Positions 1 to 11,196 are shown, counted from the first letter of the stretch. The stretch is 64,000 nt of DNA from Blasia pusilla (GCA_050084515.1 CM114272.1:2666001-2730000); one strand, 5' to 3'. The notes: generated by a model not told the origin, from the sequence alone. Program-made: numbers and translations.

Positions 1-478
1 CCTCCTTCTTGTGTCTCCTCATCTCGGCATTGGCGTGCTCATAGGCTTCCGCATTAGCTCTCTGCTGCTCTGCGTAAGGATCGAAGCTGGCGACAGGGTA
101 AGGCTGACCGTATCCTCCTGTCTGACCGTAGGGTCCCTGAGGTATAGCAGCGGGAGGTCCGTAATTCCCGTATGGACCGGGCACCGGTCCTCCATACTGA
201 GGAGGAGGAGGAGCATAATTGCCGTAGGGACCTGGTGCTCCGTAAGGAGCTCCAACGGGAGGGTAGTAGTCCCGACGGAGCTGTCGCCTTTCGTATCCCT
301 CTTCGAGGAACTCCTCCCGCCGCTCCTCTCGCTCTTCATAGAACTCTTCCCGCTCCTCTCGCCTTTCCTCTCTCCTCTCCTCTAGGTCCTCGTAGAACTC
401 CTCGCGCCTCTCCTCTCTGCGCTCTTCGAGATCCTCCCGGTACTCATCCTCTCGGAGACGTCGGAAGAAATCCCCCAT
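1..478 (-). CDS. Partial gene: Arg/Glu-rich then Pro/Gly/Tyr-rich protein (5' end, runs off window)
   Basis: Reading the minus strand from the ATG at 478 gives an open frame of about 159 codons with no stop before the window edge. The first residues are MGDFFRRLREDEYRED. Residues about 1-65 are almost entirely Arg, Glu and aromatic residues in a repeated EERREE pattern, predicting a highly charged helix or coiled coil. Residues about 68-130 are low-complexity Pro/Gly/Tyr with repeated PYG and GPYG units. A more polar segment rich in Ala, Glu and Gln follows, with NAEAYEHANAEMRRHKK at the end. A TATA-like box lies 213 bp upstream. I do not recognise the family. The composition resembles plant Tyr/Pro/Gly-rich low-complexity proteins that may scaffold or phase separate, but that is inference. 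No membrane segment or signal peptide is visible in this part. Confidence 0.6.
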   Translation of the reverse strand, partial: MGDFFRRLREDEYREDLEERREERREEFYEDLEERREERREEREEFYEEREERREEFLEEGYERRQLRRDYYPPVGAPYGAPGPYGNYAPPPPQYGGPVPGPYGNYGPPAAIPQGPYGQTGGYGQPYPVASFDPYAEQQRANAEAYEHANAEMRRHKKE

Positions 479-690
479 TCTACTCGATCAAACCTCGCCT
501 CGATTCTACTCAGGATGGGAACGTCACAAGGATGGATGGATGGATGGATGTCTGCCACTGCGCGCTGTGAACCCGAAGAAAGAAGCAGGAACTCCAAGTA
601 CGTACCACACACTGCACTTCGATGGATGGATCGATGGAGAGATTGCGATTGAAACGCTAATTCGTTAGACGGTTCGGTTTCGAGCCCTCA

Positions 691-697
691 TTTATAC
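691..697 (-). promoter_or_regulatory. TATA-like box upstream of the 1-478 gene
   Basis: The minus strand reads GTATAAA here, 213 bp upstream of the ATG at 478. That leaves a 5' leader of roughly 180 bp, a plausible length. The leader contains a (GATG)5 microsatellite at 531-550. Confidence 0.4.
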
Positions 698-2250
698 GCT
701 TCTCTATTCCAACTTTGAACGCGGCTCGTTCAGAAGGTCGTGTCTGGAATCGTTCTTGAACTCGGCGACCTCATCTCCTTCGTCCCGCCTGGATTGCTGG
801 ATGGCGTGCACCAAGGGCCGCTCATTCTTCTAGGCAACTCCAAGATTCATCGTGGGCCCCGTCCGCTGCGTTACAGCCTACCAGCACTCGTTTCTTGATC
901 TCTTCCAATCGCAGCGTTAACGCGTGCTCTGCTCCGCTCAGCTCCGATCCACATACCACCGTTCCCAGCTCTTTGTTTGCGACCCGTCCATGCCACTCCG
1001 CTCTCAGACGCCGCAGTGATTGGATTCTCTCATGAGGTGCGCTTGGTCCGAAAAGCACCGCTTCGCTCGCGCAGTCGGATGGCTCTTACCTCCTTCGCGG
1101 TGTTCCTTCTCTTTAATTAACATATACATCCGATTGAAAGAACTACAGTTCTGCTACGAATTCGAGATAGAATATTCATAATTAAATACATATTCCCTCC
1201 TGCGCCGGACGGAAGCGATGAAAATACGCGGGAAAGACGCCATCGATTGATCGATCGATGGCTGTGAACAAGAACGTCTTCCGTGCTCTCCGAACGAGCG
1301 GCGAATGTGCGAGTATGGGTATCCCCATCCTCAACAGCGACCGACTATCGGATCGACGGTTGACGGAGCTGTCCAATCACTCTGTCCACAGCCTTAAATC
1401 ATTCCTCTTTTCTTAACTCATGTCTTGATTAATTAATGCCGGTTTCCCATCCGTGTCGACCTTCTCCGGTAACTCTCCGAATTCCCGAAACCACGCGCAT
1501 TCCATAAACGGAGTGACATCACCGTCGACCTGCCCCCCCCCTCTTACAGTGCAGCCTGCCCGGACCGCCACGGCCATAACCTATTCGGAAAGGTTCATCT
1601 TTTCTCCTACGGAAAGAAAACACCATCGATCATCCACTTCCCCGATCACACCTGCGCTTCGTAGGTCGACCTCCTCGGCCATCGCAAGCTGGCGCGGGTT
1701 GGGCCGGTGTACTCTGGCCAGGTCCGCTTCCTCTCCATGTCCGCCCACACTTACCCACTCACCCACCCACCCACCGACCCGGCCGGCCTGGCAGGCGTCG
1801 AGGAGATTCCCCTGAGCATGTGACGGAAAGGGATGGGGGGGCATTCAACGATTGTAGAGCGTGTGGACGTCATGTCCAGATTACGTCCACGCCGCCGTGA
1901 TCCTGATCCTCTAGAATATGGTACGATATGCTGCCTATCAGGCACGTCGTAGTGGACGCCGGCGAGATCCGCACCTTCTTGCGCGGACTTTGGGGTCCCC
2001 GAGTCCGTGGAAGTTTCGAACCTCTCGCCGTCTCGGCGACAGGGCCCTTTCGGTTAGTCGGGAAACGACAGGCGTTAACTTGGGAGGGAGACAGCGATCG
2101 CGAAAAGAACGCCGGCTTTCTGTTGCCCGTTGTTGCCTCACGGCGACAAACCGCGACCCGGCAGCAGCCCCTATCTCCGTCCGTCCACAGCAGCCCACGG
2201 TGAGTGATCAAGTCGTGGCGATGGATCCCACCTTGGCTGAGAGTCGTGCA
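698..2250. other. GC-rich stretch without a convincing gene
   Basis: Several short overlapping open frames occur on both strands, the longest about 110 codons near 1870-2250, but none resembles a known family and frames on opposite strands are equally open. A consensus-like splice donor (GGTGAGT) lies near 2199, so a first exon of an unseen gene is possible but unsupported. C-rich and CCCA-rich low-complexity runs occur at 1530-1545 and 1745-1775. Confidence 0.3.
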
Positions 2251-2550
2251 TGAGTTCTTGTTTCTTAACCTCAGAACGTGTTCACCTTCGGCTAAACACG
2301 AGGCCGAACAGGAAATGTTTAAATTACGAGAATATGGAATTTCTTTTTATTTTGTAGACTTTAGAATAATTTTTTTTTAAAAATATAAAAGAAAATTTAT
2401 TCTTCACTAAATTTTGGAAGATAGACTGAAATTAAACGTTCAGGAATTATTCATTATACTCTATCTTCTATCTTTTATGTCTTTTCTAGGAGATGTTGTG
2501 GGGATAATTTTTTGACTTAGTGTGTAGCAGCATGAGGAGTTTTATTATAA

Positions 2551-2579
2551 ACTAGTAAGGTGTCCATGCTTTCCATGGA
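2551..2579 (-). mobile_element. Possible Helitron 3' terminus
   Basis: On the minus strand this reads as a hairpin with a 6-bp stem (TCCATG/CATGGA, 5-nt loop), then 8 nt, then CTAG followed by T. That is the usual layout of a Helitron 3' end inserted at an A/T site. The stem is short and no matching 5' terminus was found to the right, so this may be a relic or a coincidence. Confidence 0.3.
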
Positions 2580-2845
2580 AAATAAAAAAGTGTTTGAAGA
2601 GATTTTGCTAATGTATAGTATGGAAAGGGAAGAGACTAATGATGTTGTAAGCAAATTTTTTTAAAAATTTGACTGCCCAAAACATTGAAATATTTTCTTG
2701 TTGCTCAATTATCACACGTTTGCAAATAAAAAATGCACGTTCCCATAAGTATAGATATTCTTCCCCTTCCATCAAATATGAATTGAGGCACAAATCATAA
2801 AATTTTGATTATCTATCATAATAATAATTATTTATTAATATTTAG
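2580..2845. other. AT-rich spacer, nothing recognised
   Basis: Very AT-rich DNA with short spurious frames only. It leads directly into the 190-bp tandem repeats. Confidence 0.4.
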
Positions 2846-3395
2846 AATCATCCATTATAATATTAAAAAAATTATTAATTGATTAATAAAAAATCATATT
2901 CCATTTTTTAATCCCTATCTATTACTACCCATCTAATATGATGTTATTAACCTACAAAATTGTCTATTTTGTTGTATCCTCTCACTATCTTGTCGTATTA
3001 TGCATATTGGGTTGTCGATTATTAGATAGATAATCACCCATTATAATATTAACAAAATTATTAATTGATTATTAAAAAATTCATAGTCCATTTTTGTAAT
3101 CCCTATCTATTACTACCCATCTAATGTAATTTAATCTAATGTGGTTAACTTACGAAGTTGCCTATTTTGTTGTATCCTCTCAACATCTTGCCATATTATG
3201 CATATTGGGTCATCAATTATTAGATAGATAATCACCCACTATAGTATTAAAAAAATTATTAATTGATTAAAAACATTCTATGCCAATTTTCTAATCCCTA
3301 TTTATTACTAACCACCTATCTATTACTATCCGTCTAATCTAATGTGGTTAACCAACAAAATTGCCTATTTTGTAATATCCTCTCACTATCTTATC
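2846..3395. repeat. Three tandem copies of a ~190-bp AT-rich repeat
   Basis: A diverged unit recurs at 2846, 3032 and 3230 (spacings 186 and 198 bp). Each copy begins with an AATCAYCCATTATA-like motif, continues through ATTATTAATTGATTA and CCCTATCTATTACTA, and ends near CCTCTCACTATCTT. Copies differ by substitutions and short indels, so the array is not recent. Confidence 0.75.
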
Positions 3396-4023
3396 AACCG
3401 AAGTGAATTAATCAGTCGTGCGATGCAGGGATTGAAAATAATGGATAATTTTGATAATTTAAAAATGAATTTGAATAACCCTTTTGTCTTAAGAAACATA
3501 CGATTTTATTGGCTAGAAAGGACATGTGTCAAAATATTATAAGTCCGTGCCATGCGGGTTTAAATCAACTCTGAAAATGCTAATTAGTTCAAAATTCTTG
3601 ATTGGTTTTTAAATCAATTTCAAACAATCCTATTGGTCGAGAAAGCAAGCAATCCTATTGGCTTAGAAAGCAACAATCCCATTGGCTGAAAATGGCACTT
3701 GTTAAGAAAAAGAGGAGGTTGCAAAACAAAGAGGCACTCTCCCATAATAATATAGATTTTGTATGTTTGTGTGCTAGCTTCATGTGGATTTGTATTATGC
3801 TTTTAGTGAAGACCCTCATTATTTTGCAAAGAGGGATGTAATTTTACTTTCATGTTTTGTTGAATTGAATATCCTTGAATGGGCCGTTCTCGTATAAATC
3901 AAAATTGATGGTTTTATAAAGTTACCCTAAAACTAAACTAACATAAATTTTAGTGTCATAGTGAAATAAAATTAGAGAATATTTTGACAAGGAATGTGTC
4001 ACATATTTTCAGATAGATCGACG
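3396..4023. other. AT-rich DNA with a short CCTATTGGC repeat
   Basis: No gene is recognised. Around 3625-3690 a unit close to CAATCCTATTGGCTTAGAAAG is repeated three times. At 3542-3560 there is a small GC-rich inverted motif (CCGTGCCATGCGGG) similar to Helitron subterminal hairpins, but CTAG does not follow it. Confidence 0.35.
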
Positions 4024-5059
4024 AGATCTATAGGTAGACAATTTTTAGGGTTAAAAATCGTCAAACCCTAAACCAGCCGCCGCGTTGGCGGCATTGTTGT
4101 CGTCACTGTCCTCCCCATCGCCGTCGCCATCACTGTCCACGCGTTTGCCGCCACCGCCGCTGTTCGAGGCCACGTCCAGCCGTCGACACTATTCAAGGCT
4201 ACGTCAAGCCGTCGCCCTCGGACTTGGTTAAGTCCGTACGCGTCGCCACAACTTGTGCACTCCTTGACTTCGACAAGCTCACCTTTTGATTCATGGGGTT
4301 CATGTTTTCTTTTCGCTTTGCCATGTATTGAGGTTGTAGCCGCTCGACGAAGATCAAGTACCGTGCCGTAATGCCCGTATCCACAATGCGCCGCCGATTT
4401 CCGCATCGTGCCGCTCGTGGCTGCACCGTACCATCTCGATTGCGGAGTCGTCCCATTATTGGGGAGCGGAGCATATATTGTTAATTGAGGAGGGTATGCC
4501 ACAGAGTGCTGCACCCTATTCTCGAGTGTCGTGCCGTTTGTAGCCGTTCCGTGCTTCAAGTGCCGCATCATACCTCTAGATCCGCACCGCACATCAAAGA
4601 GATTTGAGCATCGTTAGTACTAGGGGAGTACAACTTTCCGATTGGAGGATTTTGTCTCCACAACCGAGTTGGGGTTGATATTTGCTGTTGTTGAGAAGCG
4701 ATATCGATATTTGTTCAGGTTACCCATTCTGGTCATTTGCCCTGCATGTGTGAGGGAATTCCGGGTCTTGGGTAGTTACTTGGGAATATTGGATTTTCTG
4801 CAGATGTTGAGAGCATCATTGATGTATGGATTTAGAGTATATATACCTATGTGGGATGTCTAGAGTTTATGATGGTTTGTCAATGAGACAATAGATCAAT
4901 TGATTCGCCGCACCACGCCGCTTGTTTCTGCACAGTTCACGTCTCAATGAGGGAGTATAGATTGAGAGTTGCGTATTGGGTGGAGTGTTAGAGGGATTCC
5001 TCGTGAGATTGAGAGGGGCACGAGGATCATCATAGCGTCCTTTCGGAACTTTGAGAGGC

Positions 5060-6720
5060 GAGATGATAGACATGAGAATAGATCTAGAGGATTTACGCGA
5101 GATGGCGGGCTGTTTTGAGGGTCTCCACGTGAGGGATCACCTCAACCTCCTTGTGTGTCATCCTCAGACAAGGGGGTGGGCATAGAGGAGTTTTTTAGTG
5201 CATCACCACATAGTGAGTGGTCTTGCCGCTTGGAAGTATAAGATGAACAATTAGGATAAAGGACCACATAGGTTTTCGGGTGATATAGGTACGATAGAGT
5301 TGCACGAATTCATTGCGAAGTTTAGGATTTGGTGTGATTCACACCAACTCCTAAACTTTGGTGGGATAGGAACTCCACAGAGTTCAACCCATTCACAACA
5401 TGCAATGGTATGTTGTAGCACTTAGAGGGGGCGCCCATGGACGATTATCATGAGTTCTCCTAGAGATATGCTCATGAGATTGAGGCCTAGAGACTCTACT
5501 ATGATCCACACTATGTGTCATGGACTCAGTCATTTTCAGATGAGGAGGAGCTAGGACAAGCTACTTCTTTTTCTACGAGTGATGTCTTAGGAGGGATGAG
5601 TCAGATTGGGGCAGTTGCATAATCCAATTAGGCCCGTCCTAGGTTGAACCCCGTGGTTGAGTTCTTTGCGGAGTTGCAGACAAACTTCTAGGGGTAGCAC
5701 TAAGAAGTTGCGGAGCATCCACGACTTCCATAGGCGCATAAGTGAGAGTTTTTGAGAGGCATTCACTTTATTGCATCGGTTAATTAGTCTCCCTTAAAGT
5801 TGCTAGGACAAGCTACTTCTTTTTCTACGAGTGATGTCTTAAGAGGGATGAGTCAGATTGGGGCAGTTGCATCATCCACTTAGGCTCATCCTAGATTCAA
5901 CCCCATGGTTGAGTTCTTTGCGAAGTTGCAGACGAACATCTAGGGGTACGGACTGAGAAGTTGCAGAGCATCCACGACTTCCATAAGCGCCTAGGTGAGA
6001 GTTTTTGAGAGGCATTCACTTGATTGCGTCGGTTGATTAGTCTCCCTTAATAGAGTCAGAAGCAATCAAGGCATGGTATGCAATACTGGACCCAGACCTG
6101 TGGAAATGGGTGAGGGATGGGGTACTTCTTATATGCACCTTATCTACATTGAGAAAAAATTTTGAGACCGCGGAGAATATTGAGCGCTACATGGCTGAGG
6201 AGGGCGTAGCAGCTATGGGTTCCGTGCAAAAGTAGTGACGATTGCGTACACCACCAATACATTAATGTGGATTCTGGAAGAGGACTGTGAAAACACGAGC
6301 TCAGGGAGGATACCGGGAGTCTGTGCCATAGAGACTTGCGCCATCATATGCTGCGCAATAGTAGCCGTCAGGGATTGTTTGTTGGGCATGTCGTGGAGCT
6401 CATCATCAGCGCGATTGCACCTGTCGCGGTAGTGGATGCGTGCTTCAACTTGGAGGAGGAGATGGGTCTGCACCAGGAGTGTACAAGGATGAACATTATG
6501 AGAGGTATGGCCACATACGCACTAGGTGTTTCAGCCTTCACCTTGAGTTACGTCCGGACCGAGGGCCAGAGATGGCACCAAATCAAGTTGCCAATCCGGG
6601 TGGGCCTAGAGGTCGTGCACCAGATGTTCTTGTTGGGGGACGAGGAGTGAATTTGCCCGAGAGGGTGGTGGAGTTGCCGTAGTGGAGGTAGAGGTCCACC
6701 ACCAAGACGCGTTGAGGGAG
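5060..6720 (+). pseudogene. Degenerate retrotransposon gag (plus-strand copy)
   Basis: The segment GTIELHEFIAKFR (from about 5288) matches GTIELHDFIAKFR in the minus-strand element. Later parts match its gag core, including the stretch that reads as a tryptophan-containing helix before NIERYMAEEG (6175-6200). The zinc knuckle near 6490-6535 is broken: its first two cysteine positions are replaced, while His and the last Cys survive (YGHIRTRC). Multiple in-frame stops and shifts abolish a continuous frame. The gag contains a 252-bp in-frame tandem duplication not present in the sister copy. Confidence 0.6.
5550..6053 (+). repeat. 252-bp in-frame tandem duplication inside gag
   Basis: A unit starting GCTAGGACAAGCTACTTC occurs at 5550 and again at 5802. 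The two copies are clearly alignable with scattered substitutions. The period of 252 bp equals 84 codons. The minus-strand element has the corresponding sequence only once (about 21430-21660), so the duplication is private to this copy. Confidence 0.85.
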
Positions 6721-6782
6721 ACGCTAGGCGTGAGGCTGGGATAGCTGCTTAGATATAGTAGTGCCAACAGCAAATTTCCGCT

Positions 6783-7720
6783 ATGGCGTTGAGGTTACCC
6801 GATGCCAGATTAATGGCATCGATGTTTTATGGAGCAACAAGAGACATGGAGGATCTTGGTTGGATGTGCGCGGTGGCACAGATGGAGGCAGTTGTTGTTG
6901 GTATGCATGGAGTAGCCACAAAGTTGGATCCACAGAGAGGAGAGGCTAGGAGACATACCAGGATTCCTCAATGTTTCACGTTGTTCGAGACGATGAGGAC
7001 CCCATCGATCGGTCCTAATCAGAGTTCTAGTAGGGTTGATGTCATGGGTGTGTACGTATCAAGGGCAATGGGAGAAGCAAGTGAGACGACTCTTTTTGTA
7101 GATGCTGAGTGGAAGCCCTTGTCAAGTACGTTGTTGGGGGCGGCCACTACTATGTACCGCACTCCGTTATTTTCTGCTTCCGATGTTATAAGGTTGGGAG
7201 GTACGCTCGACAAGATTTTCCGCCTGGCCGCTACGCTATGTGAGCGTGGAGTTGGTGTTCATGCGTCACTATGAAAGGTGATTGTAGAGGAGGTGATGGA
7301 CATGTCCTTGGAGCCTATGCTCGGGCCGTCCACTTCAAATTCATGGTAGGTTGCAGTTGCTAGGATGGCGGAGATGCCCGCTAGACCCGCTATCGACCGT
7401 GCCATGGTGTCGTGATGTATTGTGTTGCTGGATAACGGGGGAGAGGTCTTCTAGTTGGTGAGTCTAGGAGGCAGATTGTTCAGTCCGCAACGCATCTTGT
7501 TAGATTTGAGAGCGCAACCCCTAATGTTGGGGAAGGCAAAATTCATAGGTTTGGGCCTAATGAGGGCCGATGTGGAGCATGAAAAACGCAATTTTATCAC
7601 CCAACATGAGGTTGTGGTGAGGAATTTCTTGGGACATCAATCATATGAGTCCATGGTGTGAGCCAAGGCGATAGTGACTGATGCCGAGTGCTATGACGTC
7701 TTAGTTGGAGGTCCAATGTT
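6783..7720 (+). pseudogene. Degenerate gag-pol linker and aspartic-protease segment
   Basis: A frame from 6783 to 7274 is open for 163 codons and aligns with the sister element through STLLGAA, YRTPLFSASDV and FRLAATLCERGVGV. After stops, the segment from 7455 carries LLDLRAQPLMLG. This aligns to LLDSRAQPLMLG in the minus copy and looks like a retropepsin active-site stretch (hydrophobic-Asp-Ser/Thr-Gly-Ala), with the Gly replaced by Arg. Family assignment rests on this motif and on its position between gag and pol, so it is moderate. Confidence 0.5.
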
Positions 7721-8169
7721 ATAGTGATGGGATTTCCCTACATTATCGGGAGGAGTTAGCATCCTAAAGACCAAGATGGCAGTCAGGTGATGGGAGACTT
7801 AGTTCATTACCCGTTCAATTCACAGGTGGAGTGATCAAGCGATGGCCAAGAGAGATGGCAACATTAGCAGCATTCAGCAGCACCATCATGTGGCCTAGTG
7901 TTTTAATTGAGGTGCATGTCCATATAGAGGACACACCCACGTCTGACACTTCTAGGGAGAGGAATGTTATGTTAGCCGCATCATTCCACGAAGGTGCCGC
8001 TGTGGGGCTTGAGTGAGAAGCTTCAACGCTAGGCGGTTGAGCACGTGTAGATGACGTGGAGTGAGACGTTTGCACCAGAGCGTGACGGGTCAGAGGAACC
8101 CAAGGTAGCCGGGAGTGCTACTGTGATTCCCTTGGACCCCACACCGATTGTATGGTGCATCCTAGAGGA

Positions 8170-9110
8170 GGGTATCCGGATGTTGGATCTCTTTGGAAGG
8201 ATCAACACTAGGTTGGCTACTCTTTTGTAGGCATGAGTGTGCGTGTAGCAGTATTTGTATGTTGAGCTTGATAAGGTTGCAAGGCGCATTTCACTATAAC
8301 ACGTGGCGTAGTTACGCCTCTATTTTCTTGACTTTTTTTCTATGTGCGTTGTATAGGGATAATAGGAGGGATATTTCGTTGCTGGGAACGCAAGACTTGG
8401 AGCGGGTAGGGACCATCAATTTGGTCATTGCTTGTTAGCCATATCGGGGCCAGTTGAGTGTTGGACGAGGTAGCGGGTTAGCTCACACTCGATACATGTT
8501 GTTTTGGGAGATGATGAGGATCTTGCGACACTTGCACAAGCATCAATCCCGTTCTCTAGCTTACATCTTGAAGAATATACCAATTTTGGGAGATTCAAGG
8601 TCAAGGGTGGTGATGAGTGCACATGAGGTGCGTGCATGGATCAGCCCAGTGGTGTTGTTGGTTGCGGTGAGTAGATTCACGAGCACATCACCCACATCTT
8701 TGGGGGACCAATTTGGTGCCACAAGAGGTGTTGCGGAGGGCGTTTGCGAGAATGGAGCACCCCTCCCATTTGTTGGCGGATTCTATTTTGGATCCAGGTC
8801 ATCCATCAATCACAGACAATGAGGCACAATGATCAATTGTCGTTGGCTATGGTCAATATGATTGGCATGCCATAGGTAGTCTTTCCCATGTTTGTGAGTT
8901 TTCCCGCTTCCTCTGCATGCAAGGAGGCAAGGCTTGGCTTGGTTTGGGATGACCTGGTAAAACGGTTGGTGGAGCTCAATGCCGATGAGCAAGAGTGAGC
9001 AATGGGATTTTCCACATGAGTGACGATAGTACTATCATAAGCAGAGGCATCACGACATCATGTCTTAGGTTAGGCGATGGACGTACATTATTTGATATGG
9101 ATCATCAGCT
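8170..9110 (+). pseudogene. Degenerate C5-cytosine DNA methyltransferase domain (plus-strand copy)
   Basis: Read with stops ignored, the frame shows methyltransferase motif I (MLDLFGRINTRLATLL, Asp codon at 8186) and a VxxQYLYVE strand. The motif IV region is at 8410-8500, followed by GRGSGL and LFWEMMR. Next come the motif VI region (YILKNIPILGDSRSR, 8562-8600), a motif IX-like DEQExAMGF (8980-9008) and motif X (LG-stop-AMD, 9064-9078). The catalytic Pro-Cys of motif IV is Pro-Tyr (8439-8444), and the Glu of ENV is Lys (8571), so this copy is catalytically dead even apart from its stops. Several stops (TAG, TGA) fall at the same alignment columns as in the minus copy. Motif order and the ENVPILGDSR type of motif VI place it nearer DNMT3/DRM-like or algal retroelement methyltransferases than CMT or MET1. 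Confidence 0.75.
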
Positions 9111-9600
9111 TAAGAGTACCTGAGCAATGTCGGATGAGGTCTTGACAGGTTATAGTTGTTGCATTGGTGAGCTCCATGCCTACCAAGATGGTTGAGGCAA
9201 TGGCTAGGGGATAGATCCAAGGAGATGGACATGCTAGGGATGATTGGGAGAGACACCCTTAGACTTCTTGGGATGTTTAGAGATACGTCGAGAGATGATA
9301 GCCATAGCATCGAGCGTGGTTCTGGGTACTGCATGTGGAGGAGATGAGATTTTGCAGTTGGCTATAGGGAAGCAGTCGAGTCATGTTGTTTGAGATGGGG
9401 TTGCACAATAACAACCACCAATACCCGTACCGGAGAGTCCTATGGTAGTCACGATGGAAACTTGGGAGCCAGATATGGGCCCTAAGTTGAGATGGACGGG
9501 TTGTATTTGTCCTCCCCTACGTCAGAATACTAATTGAAATGATAGAAAGAGAATATAATTATGGGTTTTGGACCACGATGAATAGGAAGATGCACTTGAA

Positions 9601-11139
9601 ATGCTTGAGAGGCTAGCAGATTCTTGCTATTTGTCTGAATCTTTCATCAAGAAGGCCAATTTTTTTGGATGTGTGCGGGACTGCTCTGTTCAAAAGGGGA
9701 CAAAGGGTCTCTTGAAGTATGTGAAAGATCTACGGTTCTTTTACGCTGCTAGAGAGTTTAGAAACTTCTCCTACCCAAAGAATACAGTCCTGATGGACAT
9801 TGGGATCAATTCCCTCCTTTTGAATGATCCAAATAGCGTTATAGCCCTTCCAAAATTTAATATACTTCTAGGATCTCGAGACAAAAAAGATCATTGCGAG
9901 GCTGATACTATTCTCTCTTATCTTCTGATAATGAAAGAGAGTTTCTTGGATGGGATGAGTGTTAGTCATTTTATTAGTACTAGGGGGATTGGTTTTCCAA
10001 AGCCACATTCTACTGGCGGTAATGGTAAACGTCTTCTCCATGCAATCCAAGAAAAGCTAAAGGCCTCGGTCTTATTCCTGAATGTACATGGACAGCTGAC
10101 TCGAAGAGTATGCAAGGAATGTCCAAGAGCGGAGATCACTGCAGATGTCATCTTCGGCAACGTGGATAAGATATCAGTGGAGGCTGCGAGGCCAACATAC
10201 ACTATCAATTCCTTCCTTATTGCCAGGTGGTGTTTGGAGTATCCGACAAAGAAATATCTCCCGGCTGGAGTTCTTGACAGCATCGTGAAGTTGGGGGCTT
10301 GCTTGTACGCAAAGTGGAAGAATCACTTTGGTTTCAAGGGCGTCGTTGATAAAAACGGCTTCTTAGACCTAGAGTCCGTAGCATAGTGGAGTCAGAAGGG
10401 TGGACCGTCATTCAGTGTCTACTTCAACATCAACATGAGCTTTGTGGGTTATGTCTCCCTCCCTTATATTTATGACATTTTCCCTTATGGTGCCATGCTA
10501 GATGAGACCATGGACACTATGTGGAACGAAGTGGTGCAGTACGAGGGAACCGAGAAGGTGTTTATTGTCACCCCGCATGGCCATCACTTTGTGCTAAGGG
10601 TTGCAGCCAAGTCGATCACTATTGTAGATACTCTAGGTTCTCGCCTGGACCGAGAATGTAGGAAGGCGTACCAAATCTTCTTCGAATCCAAGGCGTCTGC
10701 TGTGGTGGATAACGTATTCGACTATTCCATCGAAGGGAATGATCTCCAATAACCATCGGAACAGTGCTTGTTGGTGACCGGGCAAGAAGTTGCCCATTTT
10801 TTCCTTGACGAGTATGGCCTGCACGAACTGAAGCATCACCTTTTCGGCTGTATCATCGCAAAGGCTAAGGAGTGGGATGTGGACTTGTGTAGTTTGGACA
10901 AGGAATATCAGAAGAAGAAGAATTATGATAAGTTCCAAGCTATCTACCAGACCCTGAAGGAAGATCTCCAAATTGATTTCACGAGGATTGTTCTGACTCC
11001 GAGGGAGGGAAGGTTTTGTTGGAGTAACTTTGCCGATGGACTCAATAAGTATATCCGTGAGGTTCAGGAGGAGATTACCAACCTTGCCACGGATGAGAAA
11101 CTCTTGCAATTGAGTAGGAAGAGACCTCACCGAGGATAA
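9601..11139 (+). pseudogene. Unidentified intronless protein gene broken by two stops
   Basis: One reading frame runs from ATG 9601 to the stop at 11139 (about 512 codons). It is interrupted only by TAG at 10384-10386 and TAA at 10750-10752; the frame is unchanged across both. Composition is protein-like throughout. The middle part contains VTPHGHHFVLRVAAKSITIVDTLG (10558-10632), which resembles a beta-strand-rich enzyme or binding fold. The C-terminal third is Lys/Glu-rich and probably helical. There is no signal peptide or membrane segment. I do not recognise the family with confidence. It starts 100 bp after the truncated methyltransferase element on the same strand, and no introns are visible, so a retrocopy of a host gene or a captured gene is possible. 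It is far less mutated than the neighbouring retroelement. Confidence 0.55.
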
Positions 11140-11196
11140 TAGGTAGCTGAATTGATACTCTATTTTGATGCCGTTGGGTACATTTGTAAATAAAAC

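Larger units (their letters stand above)
4024..9500 (+). mobile_element. Truncated plus-strand retroelement copy: leader, gag, protease, DNA methyltransferase
   Basis: This stretch aligns, in opposite orientation and with much divergence, to the 5' half of the minus-strand element (about 23320 down to 17900). Shared landmarks in order are a TTTTTAGGGTTAAA leader motif and CCCTAAACCAGCCGCC (4045-4085), a leader segment at 4640-4860, gag (5290-6720), a protease-like segment near 7500, and a C5-methyltransferase domain (8170-9110). Similarity stops at about 9500, just after the methyltransferase. No reverse transcriptase, RNase H, integrase or flanking LTR is present. Every coding segment is interrupted by stops and frameshifts. 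It could be a copy truncated by deletion or a non-autonomous derivative; truncation of a dead copy is the simpler reading. Confidence 0.8.

Noticed and set aside
1918-2253. Overlapping frames of 86-113 codons as genes
   Set aside because: Frames on both strands are equally open because of high GC, with no domain, conserved motif or promoter support.
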